Of a DNA stretch of 64,000 nucleotides, positions 23,601 to 34,117 are shown piece after piece. Both the position numbers and the translations under genes were made by a program. The stretch is from assembly GCA_001574975.1 (NCBI GenBank), contig KQ965798.1, positions 61,397 to 125,396 of the forward strand, given 5' to 3'. The notes beneath the pieces were generated by a model. That model did no database searches. It was not told where the DNA came from and saw only the letters and a list, made by a program, of their open reading frames with translations. Each line of letters opens with the position of its first letter. The stretch's first letter is position 1. Source of the stretch: Gonapodya prolifera JEL478 (taxonomy: Eukaryota; Monoblepharomycota; Monoblepharidomycetes; Monoblepharidales; Gonapodyaceae).

Positions 23601-25250
23601 TGCTTGCTGAAACTCTGCAAGTTGGAGGAACCCCATCCCGCAGAAAATAGCAGGAGTAGATCTCGCTGTGTTGAAAGATTCAAAAAGGCCAAAATGACAC
23701 TCGGTGGTGGACGTGAACGGGCAATCTTCACACCTATTGGGAGTTGGGAGGGCACGAGCGTGTCCGCTGCTTTGCATGGAAAACGGAAAAAAAACATATT
23801 GCGCTCTTGTGAAGCGCGACAGTTTGCTCAGAACCCGAATTGCGTGGGAAAGAGTTACGAAACACGTGTGGTGCAAATGAGCTCTTCCCGTAGTCGGCGT
23901 CAGGGAGGAATGTGGGCAACTCAAAAAACAGGCTTGACACAACGGTGATATCTTGACGGCAGCTGTGTGATTAGATTTGAAAAGGCTCAAACAATACTTG
24001 GTCGTGAGAGTAGCCCGCTGCTCTTCACTTTTTACGGACGCGAGTCTGGACAGTAGGGTGGTGGTAAAAGAGCCCCACACTTCGACAGGGGACCATAGGC
24101 AACTGAGTTTCATTTTTGAGATGTGCGGCACAGAGGCAAGTTGGAGTGTCCTTTTACATATGATAGTCGGCAACACAGAGGGTCAAATGAAATAATATCC
24201 CTGATTCAAACTCAAAATAAGAATGAAAGGTTGTCCACAAGTCGCAATATTTCTCTGGCACCACAAAGAGTGCCAACTTGGTGTGTGAGGGGGACGTTGG
24301 GAGAGACGAGGACCGATTGAACAACTCTGCTTTGTGCTGTTAGAGGCAGCAATGGATACCTCTGGGTCGAATAGTGCTCCCTCTTCTACAGTGCAAAGAC
24401 AGTCTGTTTGTGCCACCTGAACTCTCCAACTAAGGGAGACCCCGTCCCGCAGAAAACGGCACGAGAGAATCTCGCTGTGTTTGAAGATCCAAAAAGGCCA
24501 ACATAAAGCTCGGTGGAAGTCTCCGGGCGGTCTTCACACACGTCTGGGCGGGTTTGGACGTGGAACGAGGTCGGCCACTTTGAGCGGCAGTGAAAAACAA
24601 GATCCTGTATGTTGAAGACAGTGGAGGGGTTGTCAGAACCGAGGATGTGCCGCATAGAGTCCGGAATCGCGTGCTGAGTCAAGACAACGAATTTTTAGTC
24701 GTCACCAGAGAGGATTGTGAGAGAAACCTGATGCCAACTCAAAAATAAAACTTGGGCACAAGTTGCAACACCTCGACGGCAGCTGCGTTGACTGATTGAA
24801 AAACGCCAAAATAATGCTCGGTGATGGAAGTGGTCAGGGGCTTTCGCACGTAATAGCACGAGAGTCCGCCGCTTCAACCGTAAGGGAGAGCCAGACAGCT
24901 ATATGACAAAGGCAGCGGTAGTCTGGTCAGAGTCGAGAGTGTGCGGCAAAGCGTCACGAAAGCGTTCGGTTCAAAGATGAAGAATGGCCCGGGTAGTCGC
25001 ATACGCAGAGGATTGAAAGAACTCCCTGGCAGTGATTCAAAAACGAAGGCTTCTTCACACGCTGCGACATCTTGACGGCGGTAGAAGGAGTTGCAACAGG
25101 GAAGTAGAGGATGAAATTGGGAGAGACGAGGTCCATGCACCACGGAGTCTTTGAATCGCTTCTGTTCCTCAGGTCCCACGCAGCGGCAAGAAGACAGCCA
25201 CGCAAAGACTTTGGGGCCAAATTGGACCAACGGTGCTTGTTCCGGGACGA
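23600..25250. repeat. Decayed tandem array, roughly 300-base units
   Basis: A diverged unit recurs in the same orientation near 23660, 23950, 24235, 24465, 24770 and 25060. Most spacings are close to 300 bases. Shared blocks include CTTGACGGCAGCTGTGT, a TTGAAAAAGGCCAAAAT-like run followed by GCTCGGT, CATCCCGCAGAAAAT/CGTCCCGCAGAAAAC, and TTGGGAGAGACGAGG (24297 and 25117). Minus-strand frames keep matching peptide blocks, for example GPRLSQ near 24300 and 25130, and LFESFNTAR/LFGSSNTAR near 23680 and 24490. The array may therefore come from a repeat-containing gene. No intact reading frame spans it. Confidence 0.6.
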
Positions 25251-27170
25251 TTGGTGCCCGTCACCACCGGAAAATCAATTGTGCCAGTCGGACTTGGTAC
25301 ACAAGGCGCAACAGAGCGTTTCCTGTTGAAAAGAGACAGCTTTTCGAGAACGTGTCACTTGGTCATGGATGGTCCCGAGGATGACATTGGCTCTGGATAA
25401 AAGGATTTTCCAGCACCTGGCGCTCGTAACGGACGCAGCATGGAAGAGAGCAACGGCTGGAAGAAGGCATCGGTGTTTTGCGCCTGTCTGATGGCCTTGC
25501 GTCTTCGGGATTCAAGTCTCCATCAATCCGGCCTCAGCAGTCCCACACTGTTGCTCCCCTTTGCCGGACGACGAGGTGTTGGAGCCACCTTCCCCGCAAT
25601 ATGGTTCCAAAATTCCGCGTTTCTCCGAGGAAGGGGAAGAGGAAGTGTGATTTGGGGTGACTCTCCGGTGATTTCGTCGCCGCACACTTGCACTGACGTC
25701 AGCCTTATCGCAGCGAGAGGGAGCCGAGCTTTGCTATCGACATCCTGTCAGTCTCGTGTGTTTCGGATGATGTGTGGCGCGCTGGGTGTGTTCCAAACCA
25801 AATTGTCAGCCGTGTTCTTGGCAAACTTTATCATTGACTCCTGACATCCAGCGCCGAGCTTCCCCGGACAAATCTAACAGGATGAACAATTTTCGTGTCT
25901 ACCTCCGACGAACACTTGAGTTTGGCGACTGGATTGGGGCATCGAACGTAAAGAACTCTTGGGGTTTCTCGTAAAATAAAATTTTTCTACGTCGAGACGA
26001 TAGTTCTACTGCTGTAAAAGTGTAAAGGTGGAGCGTCCTGAATTATGCAGAATTGCTCAGATACTGACTGCTTTCGATTCATGATGTTGCGAGACGTTGA
26101 TTGCCTAAATAAGTCTGGCTAAGACGGGTGGCACAGCTAATTCCAACTATATGAACCAGAAATCCCCACTTTGTGCATGAAGAGTGGCATCAGTGTGGTA
26201 GTACAGGTGGGGAAACTTGTCTTGTGACCCCAGTGGCACAAGATCGAACCCCACTGCAGCCCGAGATTTTGCGGACGAGCCCGGATCACGGGCGGTGAAT
26301 CCGCGAAACAGAGGTCCGTGCTACAAAGAGAAGTCGCTCTTCTTTTGCGGTTTTATTTTTCGAGAGTTGGTTTGAGTGTGTTACTGGTTTGGATGAACTT
26401 TGGCCAGACCGCCCAACACTGGCTAGCTTCGCTTTCCGTTTTGCTGGAGACCCACACGAGGCTAATGTGCGATTACAAACCTGTCGTGGAAGTTCGAGAC
26501 GATAGTTGAAACGCTCTGAAAACATCTTTGGAGCTGAATACAATTGGACATTGCATTGAGATACACCGCGAGCTGTATCTCTGGCGACTGGCGTCAGGTG
26601 CCATTTCCCCACTCTTCCACCCGCAACAGGTAGTCCAATACGGATGTTTGGCAGACCGGTTGCCCGTTCGATCAGCCTTTTCTTTCAGATCTGATCACAG
26701 CAGCTTTCCTGGAGCGGGTTGGGAAGCACGATGTACCACGGGGCATTGGAGAGGTTTGAGGACTGGTCGAATCGCTGATGACTGACTCGGTGAAATAGAT
26801 GTTCACGCTCGGGTGTTTTTCCAGATTTCCCTTCAGCCACGTTCCCACTTGCGACGAAGGGAGTGAAATGGCATCTCGGAGTGCTCAATCTCTCTAGCGA
26901 TGGCCAGTGAACTCTAAATTTAATTAAATTTGACATTTTGATCCAGAGCAAGAAATCCCTTCCAAATCCTGATACATTTTTGACCGTTCCCATCCCTCAC
27001 CGCCCACCTCGCAGTGCCCAAGCCAATGTACCCGGTGCAGTGTTTCTCAGGGATCGACGTATTTTGGCGAAGACGGCCAGCCCAGCGCTTGGAAAGACAA
27101 GGAAAGATGCTACGGTCTGGCCAAAGCCTTCTGCGAGGAAAGGAAGTAATTTCACCAGGAGCTCGAGCGC
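25250..27170. other. Intergenic stretch, nothing supported
   Basis: Only short frames of mixed composition are present, for example 25440-25844 plus and 26286-26612 minus. None has a recognisable motif. The part just before 27177 probably holds the promoter and 5' UTR of UTP15. Confidence 0.4.
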
Positions 27171-27176
27171 CCAAAG

Positions 27177-29264
27177 ATGGCCGGGGAATACCGAAAACTG
27201 ACCATCAAGCGACAGCAGGACCATCTGGGCATCGTGAAGCAGACCCAATCGTGGTGGAGGGGCTTCAAGGTTCGTCCATTCCATCCACCTATTCCCATCC
27301 CGTTCCCCACCTCACTCCCACCCACGCCAGTCCCCGCTCCTCATCAAAGAGCACGCCCCTATCAACGCGATCCACTTCTGCGCCTCGGACCCGTACGACT
27401 TCGCCGTCACGGCGGGGACGCGCGTGCAGATATACTCGTCGGCGACATGCGGGCTCAAGAAGACCATCTCGCGATTTACGGAGACAGTTTATGGCGCGTG
27501 CATACGCAGCGACGGGAGACTTCTCAGCGCGGGAGATAACTCGGGGGTCGTGCAGGTTCGTGTGGTGCAACATCATTTCCAGGCACTGAGTCGATGCCAA
27601 AGGCCGCACCCGCGTAGCTGTTCGATCTCTCCAGTCGTGCCATCCTGCGCACATACCGCGAACACCAGGGTCCCGTGCGGGTGACCAAGTTCCTCCCCAA
27701 CAACACGCAGATCCTGACGGGGTCGGACGATACGACGGTGCGGCTGTTCGACATCGCGTCCGAGTCGGCCGTCACGGTGTTTGAAGAGCATGGCGTGAGT
27801 TGAGCTCGTGGGGTGGTGCGTTTGTGGTGTGGCCAACGGGGAGTGACGGTGCCTTGTAGGATTATATCCGGTCCCTGGCAATATGCAGCGACAGCCCGCA
27901 CATCTTCGTCTCAGGTGAGCTTCGCTCTTGCACTTTGCACCACTCTTTGTGGCACGTGAGCCATAACCATCCATCTCCCCCCCTCGCCTGTAACCTCCCA
28001 CCCCTCCGCCACTCCAGGCTCCTACGACCACATCGCCAAACTCTGGGACACCCGCGCCGGCCGCTCCTCCACCATGACACTCACCCACGGGCACCCCATC
28101 GAATCCACACTTGCCTTCCGCGGTTGCACCGCCGTCGTGACCGGAGGGTCGGCCGAGGTCAAAGTATGGGACATTGTCGCGGGCGGGCGACCCGTGCGTG
28201 TGTTGGCCAACCACCAAAAGACCGTCACGGCGCTGGCGTTCGACGGAAAAGAGGAGCATGTTTTGTCGGGAAGCTTGGACGGGCATGTCAAGGTGTACAA
28301 GGTGGCAGATTGGAGCGTCGAGCATAGCATCAAGTACTCGACGCCGGTGTTGAGTTTGGCCGTTTCGGTGAGTGGCGCGTGGTGTGGGGCGGCGGTCGGC
28401 GGTGGGTGGTGGGTGCTGACTCCTCCGTCCCTAGCCCGACGGAACACGCTTGGTCGCTGGGTCAAGCACGGGCGTCCTCTCCATCCGCCGGCGGGACCGG
28501 CAAGCGCCCAAGCCAGCCGCGGTGAAGAAACCGGTTCGAAAGAGCGTGTCTACGGGGGTGAGTGTCTTCCCGTCGTCGCACTGAGGGGGCAGCGAATACC
28601 TTGCTGACACGTTGGACGGACCACAACCAGGCGGTGTTCGAGGCCGAACGCAAACGCCAGCTCCGACTCGCGCCGTACGATAAGCTCCTCAAGTCATTCC
28701 ACTACGCAAAGGCGCTGGATACGGTTATTACTACTGTGAGTCACGGTCGCACCAAAGGCGGGGGATTCGATCGTGTCCCTAAAGGTCGATGCATCCTCCC
28801 CCACTCTACCCCACCAACCGCCCATAGCACCAACCCGCATCCATCGTCGCCTCCGTGCTCGAAGAGCTCATCCACCGGGACGGGATTCGCACGGCACTTG
28901 TTGGAAGGGACGAGGTCGGGCTGGAGCCTCTGATGCGGTTCCTGCTCAAACATATCACTAACCCGCGACACGCGGCGCTGCCTATTGGCGTGGCGGAGTT
29001 GGTTCTTGGTGCGTACTGGGTGGGTGGGTGGCACAGTTGACCTAACAGCTCACCCTGGTTGTTCGGTCGGTGGTGTTAGACATATACTCCCCTGTAGTAA
29101 ACCACTCGGTCCTGATCGGCGATCTCCTGGCAAAGATCCGGACTAAAGTGCGCGCCGAGCTCGAACTGCAGGAGCGTCTGGTCGCGCTCGAGGGCACCCT
29201 GGATTTGTTGCTGATGCAGGCCCAGGCGCAGGAGCAGGGGCAGGGGCAGGCGTTTGATGACTGA
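27177..29264 (+). CDS. UTP15: UTP15, WD40 subunit of the U3 snoRNP / t-UTP complex
   Basis: The splice map reads cleanly. Exons are 27177-27269, 27331-27555, 27618-27794, 27860-27914, 28018-28367 and 28436 onward. Exon 2 has IKEHAPINAIHFCASDPYDF, AVTAGTRVQIYSS and KKTISRF, the signature start of UTP15. WD repeats follow: GPVRVTKFLPNNTQILTGSD, DYIRSLAICSD, GSYDHIAKLWDTRAG, VVTGGSAEVKVWDI, LSGSLDGHVKVYKV and LVAGSSTGVLSIRRRD. The C-terminal UTP15_C domain contains RLAPYDKLLKSFHYAKALDT, LEELIHRDGIRTALVGRD and LLKHITNPRHAALPIGVAEL, then a Gln-rich end. UTP15 acts in the nucleolus in pre-18S rRNA processing and in rDNA transcription. The last codons are part of the tandem duplication that follows. 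Confidence 0.93.
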
Positions 29265-29673
29265 GTCGGGCGCTGGAGGCTGGACTTGATGCTGGCGCAG
29301 ACATGGGGTGTCGGATGTCGGTGGACCTTTTGCAGTCGCAGGCATCGGGTATCTGAATTCGTTGTGTATATAAAAGGCGCCGAGGCGTCGCTCCCACTAC
29401 CGTGTAGATTCAATTCTAGAATTGCAATGTCTTGTGTGTCCCACCAACGGGGCCAGGCGTTGGATGACTGAGCCGGCACTGGAGGCGGCACTTGGTGCTG
29501 GCGCAGACGTTGGGTGTCCGATGTCTGCGTGGTCGGTGGAACTTTTGCAGTCGCAGGTATGGCATGGGATATCAGATTTCGTTGTGTATATACAAGACGC
29601 CGAGGCGTCGCTACCACTACCGTGTATATTCAATTCTAGAATTGCAATGTCTGTGTGTGTCCCACCAACGAGG
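29245..29673 (+). repeat. Tandem duplication covering the UTP15 stop region and downstream DNA
   Basis: Unit A (29245-29448, about 204 bases) and unit B (29449-29673, about 225 bases) are strongly similar throughout. Shared landmarks are GGATGACTGAG/TTGATGACTGAG, TTTTGCAGTCGCAGG, GTTGTGTATATA, CGCCGAGGCGTCGCT, TTCTAGAATTGCAATGTC and GTGTCCCACCAACG. Unit B has small insertions. Unit A contains the true UTP15 stop; unit B contains a copy of the last codons and ends just before the stop codon of the convergent uL13m gene. Confidence 0.9.
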
Positions 29674-29683
29674 GAGATCAAGG

Positions 29684-30187
29684 TCACGACCATTCGTACA
29701 CTTTGAGAATGTTCGCTTCGACCGTGGGCGGTGCTTCTCCAGGGTACACTTTGAGACGGTTCAGTCGAACGTCCCGTAGGTTGTTTTTTGGAAGCATGCG
29801 CTTCACGGCGAGTCGAATCACCTGGTGGTGGTGCATTCACAGTTGGTGGAAAGGCGGAGTGTCAAGTAGAGACAGATAGGAATCCATCCGCTGACACAGT
29901 CCTCTCACCTCCTCCGGCTTCTTCTCGACCATCTCGCTGAATTTCGTCTCATACCGTCCACCCGGGTATCCTGTATACTTCCAGTAGGTTTTCTTTAGTG
30001 CGCGATCGCCCGACAGCGCGACGCTCTTCGCGTTTGTGACGACGACAAAGTCGCCCGAGTCGACCGCGGGAACGTAGCCTGGCTTGTTCTTTCCCATGAG
30101 CGAGATCGCGACGGAGGTGGCCAGTCTGCCGAGAATCTTTCCGCTGGCATCCACCTTGAGCCACACTCTGTATGTGGGAGTTGACAT
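29684..30187 (-). CDS. MRPL23: Mitochondrial ribosomal protein uL13m (yeast MRPL23 family)
   Basis: Exon 1 (30187-29909) encodes 93 residues, including YRVWLKVDASGKILGRLATS, GKNKPGYVPAVDSGDFVVVT and YWKYTGYPGGRYET, the core uL13 pattern. The intron 29908-29822 (87 bases) has donor GAG|GTGAGA and acceptor CACCAG|GTG. Exon 2 (29821-29684) gives VIRLAVKRMLPKNNLRDVRL and ends KVYEWS. The total of 138 residues suits a mitochondrial uL13. It is a structural protein of the large mitoribosomal subunit. The gene converges on UTP15; their stop codons are 419 bases apart and the tandem duplication fills the gap. Confidence 0.92.
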
Positions 30188-30322
30188 CGTGCGGTGTGTC
30201 TGTTTTGTGTGGCGATGGGTTGGGTGGCGAGGAGAATGGGCGATTGGGTGTGTGGGTGGGTTCCCTTCTTCCATTGCAGGTCGAGGGGAAGATAACCATT
30301 TTTAGTGACCACGGCAACCTGC

Positions 30323-31907
30323 ATGGATTCCATCGAATGCCCGGTTTGCAGCCGCGTGCGTTCATTTTCTCTCCATCGACGCTTCTGCTAGGCTTATGTG
30401 ACGCCGCATCGCAGGATCTCAGCGACACTCCGCAATCCTCTCGCGAGCGGCACGTCGACTCGTGTCTCTCCAACCCACACCACGATGACGCGGGCGCCGA
30501 CGATTCCTATTTCTGCGCGATATGCGCAAAGGATATCACAGTCTTTAATACTGCGCGGCGGGCGGCGGTGAGTGCCGAGTGCAGTTCCCATTGCCCAGCG
30601 GTTGCCGTAACTCACAACCGACGGCGGCGTCTCCTCGGACCCTGAAAGCACATGAACAGATGCCTTGACGAGTACCTCGACTCCATCCCCGATGCGCCGC
30701 CTGAGGGACTCGATCGCATCGAGGCTTGTCCCGGATGTAACGGATCCCTCGTGGACTTGGTGGCCAGGAGGAAACTCTCACATATCAAGCTCTGTGCGCG
30801 GAATTTGTTGATTTCGCCGGGAGAGGTACGTGGACCGACCGACGGAGGCCTGCCAAGGCCGGAGGAGGGAGGCGAGTGACCTCCGCGGAGCGCGAATGTC
30901 CCACGCAGAGCGCATTCCTCCGACCGAGGCGAGTGACTTGCGAAGCGAAATTACGTCGCGGAGCGACATCGAGGCCTAAGCGCGATAGCGCTGACCGAGG
31001 ACCGCACGAAGCGGGGCTGTCCGCCTTGAAGAGAAGGAGTTGATAATATTCAATGGTCGATACATCATCTTTGGACGCACTACACAACTACACGGCTCGG
31101 TTACAGATCCAGCACTTGTTGCACGCTCGGTACTAAACGACTCTTCGCACTCTCCACCACACAGCTCGTCACCCTCTTCCGCACCCTCCAATCCGCACCC
31201 CAACCTGCACCCGTACTCACATCCACACACACCACATCCTCCAAACCCTCCACCGCCACCGCCAAACCCCGCACCGCCCGCTCCCTCGCCGCACCCAGCG
31301 CTAAATCGTCCGACCTCGCCCTGGCGCTCACCCTCTCCGCCTCGCTCGCCACGGCGCCACAACCGGCGAAGAAGCAGCCGCAGCCGCAGCTCACGCTAGA
31401 ACCGGCGGAAGACGGGGGCGTGAAGCTCAAGTCCCGGATCGGGATGTTGGTCGCGCGTGCTCCTCCCGCACCTGCACAGGCGAGGAAGGCGCGTAAGGAG
31501 AGGCTGGTGCTGGATGAGCGAGGGACCAGGGAGGAGGGTTTGTCGGAACTTGGTGAGTCCGCGGGCCCCATTCGCCACTGTTTCGTCACGCTGTGCTATC
31601 CTCCCACTCGTCTTCGCTGCAGACCAACTCCGCGGCCTCATCGTCTCAAACACCGACTTGTACTCCCGCCTGCTGATGTACGAGGTTGGTGTTCGTCTCG
31701 TCTCCTCCTTCTTTCGTCCTTTCCTTGCTCGCTCACCAACCTTTCTCCCCCGCCCCCCACCGCACCCCCACCCCAAAGCCCGTCGACTTCCACGGCCTGT
31801 ACCGCCTGGCGCATAAGCACGGGATCAAGATCTCGCGTAAGAACCTGGCGTTTTTCCTTGATGGGATGGGGCTGAATTACGTCGTGGGAGATGGGGGGGT
31901 GAAGTGA
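30323..31907 (+). CDS. SLX4: SLX4-like structure-specific endonuclease scaffold with UBZ-type zinc fingers
   Basis: Exon 1 is tiny (30323-30355: MDSIECPVCSR). Intron 30356-30414 (59 bases) joins it to DLSDTPQSSRERHVDSCL, so CPVC...HVDSC forms a CxxC-HxxxC finger only after splicing. A second finger (CAICAKDITVFNTARRAA|HMNRC) is also split by an intron, and a third is CPGCNGSLVDL...HIKLC. A disordered Pro/Thr-rich and basic region follows, then a short C-terminal helical domain: DQLRGLIVSNTDLYSRLLMY, EPVDFHGLYRLAHKHG and IKISRKNLAFFLDGMGLNY. This ending fits the SLX1-binding C-terminal domain of SLX4. SLX4 docks SLX1 and other nucleases to cut branched DNA; the UBZ4-like fingers would bind ubiquitin. 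Splicing between about 30829 and 31180 is not fully resolved. Confidence 0.65.
30829..31040 (+). other. Structured GC-rich insert in the SLX4-like intron
   Basis: After the donor GAGAG|GTACGT, about 200 bases are packed with related short motifs: GCGGAGCGCG, GCGAAGCGAA, CGCGGAGCGAC, GCGATAGCGC and ACGAAGCGGGGC, plus repeated GGCGAGTGAC. The composition differs from the neighbouring short introns, and many hairpins are possible. Confidence 0.5.
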
Positions 31908-32153
31908 GGTAGGCACGTTTGTGGACATGAGGCGGAATTGCAAATATCTTTTGTTTCTAATTTGTGTAATATTCGTCGTATGAACTGTGAGTAACACGCG
32001 CTTTTCACTATAAACCACTGAGTAAGAAACCCCATAACGCGGAGGAGGTGCGGGAAAGGTGGGGAGACGGAACTCAGGGATCATCAGTCCCACCGCCCTC
32101 GATCCGAAACGACATGATAATTCATTATGTTCAGCATCTGCTCGAGATGTACA

Positions 32154-33539
32154 CTACAAATAAGGCTTCTGCTTGAACCCGCTGTTCACCCAGGCGTCTC
32201 TCCCAACGACATCCTCCAGCTCGTTCGCAATGTCCCTGCGCCACGACGGCGTGATGGGGATCCCGAGCGACTCTGCCCGAGACTTGGATTTGGGGTCGAA
32301 GAAGGATTTGTCGCCGTGCACGACCACGCGGATGCCGCTGAAATGACGTGGGCGATGTTTAGATGGTGCGTACGAGGAGGGAGTACGAGCAAGGCGGTAG
32401 GGCATGTAGCTCACTAGCGCGTTTGGGGGTAAAAGTCCCAGATGGCAGAGTGTTGGGTGGATCGGTTGTCCCACAGTGCGGCAGAGTTTGGAGTCACTTG
32501 AATCGGACCTGAACCACAACGGCGTTACAACCACGCACAACCAACCACTCTGAGGGATGCTGTACTCACCTGGAAATCAATCCCGCTCGCAATATGCTGG
32601 TTCAAAAACTTGAGCAGCACATCGCTCTCCTCGCGTCTGAAGCCTTTGACCTGCTTGACCCACGCTCCGTTCACGTACAGATGCCGCCATCCCGTGACTG
32701 GGTGGGTGCGGATGAGCGGGTGGGCCCCACGAGCGGGTTGATAGCCCCCGTTGCTGGCGAAGTAGAGCCCCTCCTGAAGTGTCTCAATGCCCTCGAGCTG
32801 CTTTCGGAACGCGGGCTTGAGCTTGTCGTAGGCGCTGTAGAGGGCAGCCCATTGCGTGTCGCCTATTGCGCGACGGTGGGTGAAGATCAACGTTGTTGAT
32901 TGAACACGTTCCACACAACACTTACCACCATTGGACTGCACCTCGCGAACCATCAAAAATGTGATCGCTACCGGCTCCTCGTTGGCGGAGTGGTCTTGAT
33001 GCCAGTTGTCTGGCGCCGTAAGGGAGTTCTTGTCGGTGCGAAATGTCTGCACGTCATCGTAGCCCTCGCCGACTCGGGGACTGGGAGCGTGGGCATTGAT
33101 TTTACCTTGCGACGGAACATTTTATTGTTCGCGTTTTCTTCAGAGGACGATTGATCGTCGAGAGCACTCACCCCAATTGCAAACCGAGCTCGCGTTGTTG
33201 ATTGGGAGTCAGGTCTTGATCCCGGAAGAAGACCACTCCCCTCTCGGCGATGAGAAGCGAGAGGTCCTCCGATTTTTGCCCAGTCAGATCCTTGAGCTGT
33301 TCAAAGAGCAGTTTGAATCATCGGTTTGTGATGCAATTCAATTCCGTTTCTCACCTGAAGTCCAACAATCTCCGTGCCAATCGCAGGGGTATAATCGATC
33401 ACCTGCTTCGCCGCTTGGAAAAGCGACTTTTTCGCGGATCTGCTCTCGTGCCAGCGAGGTGCTTGACTTTGGATTCGGTGTACGGGACGGGTGTCGTCGA
33501 GGCGAAGTACTCGCGAGTGGAGGACGGGGAGGAGGCCAT
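32154..33539 (-). CDS. TauD/TfdA-family 2-oxoglutarate-dependent dioxygenase
   Basis: The minus-strand protein opens MASSPSSTREYFASTTPVPY at the ATG at 33539. It continues after a frame change near 33450 with KSLFQAAKQVIDYTPAIGTE, then LLIAERGVVFFRDQDLTPNQ, the family hallmark. WHQDHSANEEPVAITFLMVR supplies the iron-binding HxD. Later segments are LYSAYDKLKPAFRKQLEGI, HPLIRTHPVTGWRHLYVNG (second His and 2-oxoglutarate-binding region) and a final exon with HFSGIRVVVHGDKSFFDPKS, ending FKQKPYL. Introns interrupt near 33170, 32900, 32560 and 32340. Relatives oxidise taurine, other sulfonates or alpha-keto acids such as xanthine analogues; the exact substrate cannot be told. The frame change near the start may be an unrecognised intron or an indel. 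Confidence 0.75.
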
Positions 33540-34093
33540 TTCGACAATGCTTCGTAGCTCTGGTTGCCAATTCGCCGGGGTATTTGAATCCGTGCCGAGC
33601 GAAGCCTCGCTTCCTATCGATCACGTAATATTGAGGAGTCCACGCGGTATAATTCATCACATGTGTCATCACCAATCACGACTTGGCAATTTTATTGAAT
33701 CGTATGATTAAGATTACTTCCACGATCTGTCGGCTACGATGCAAACAAATTGCAATTCCATCAGCGTTCACGAAATGCTCTGCAAATGTCATGGGGGAAA
33801 CGAGAGAATTACACACAATTCAATCCTCCCGAAGCTATTCGAGTCGTATGGGATGTACGAAAGTCCACAAAATCTGCATGAATGCAGCTCTTCAACCTCA
33901 GTGTGAGCGTTACAATGGCGACATGCCACTTGGTGCAATTCAAATTTGCTGAGAAACTGTTCATTCATGTTCACCAAAAGGGTCCTCTGTGAATTAATAG
34001 CTTTTTCAGAACGGGAAGCTCCACCAAGGTTGGTGTTGGCAATTGGGGGAGATTCGCAAAGCCAGGTACCGAGGACCGCAGCATTCGACCTTT

Positions 34094-34110
34094 CCCCCCC
34101 CCCCCCCCCT
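34094..34110 (+). repeat. Poly-C homopolymer
   Basis: Sixteen C residues plus T-interrupted C runs lie just upstream of the ATG at 34118. Such tracts are prone to length errors in assemblies. Confidence 0.9.
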
Positions 34111-34117
34111 CCCGCAA

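Noticed and set aside
23367-23948. Plus-strand frame of 193 codons
   Set aside because: Lies across the decayed repeat array; Arg/Ser-rich without conserved blocks, and the matching peptides are on the other strand.
26938-27201. Plus-strand frame ahead of UTP15
   Set aside because: Tempting as an upstream UTP15 exon, but the ATG at 27177 leads straight into the conserved start with a clean splice, and the upstream frame is unrelated to the family.
29300-29700. Short frames inside the tandem duplication
   Set aside because: They arise in non-coding duplicated DNA between two convergent genes, and one overlaps the true uL13m end in the wrong frame.
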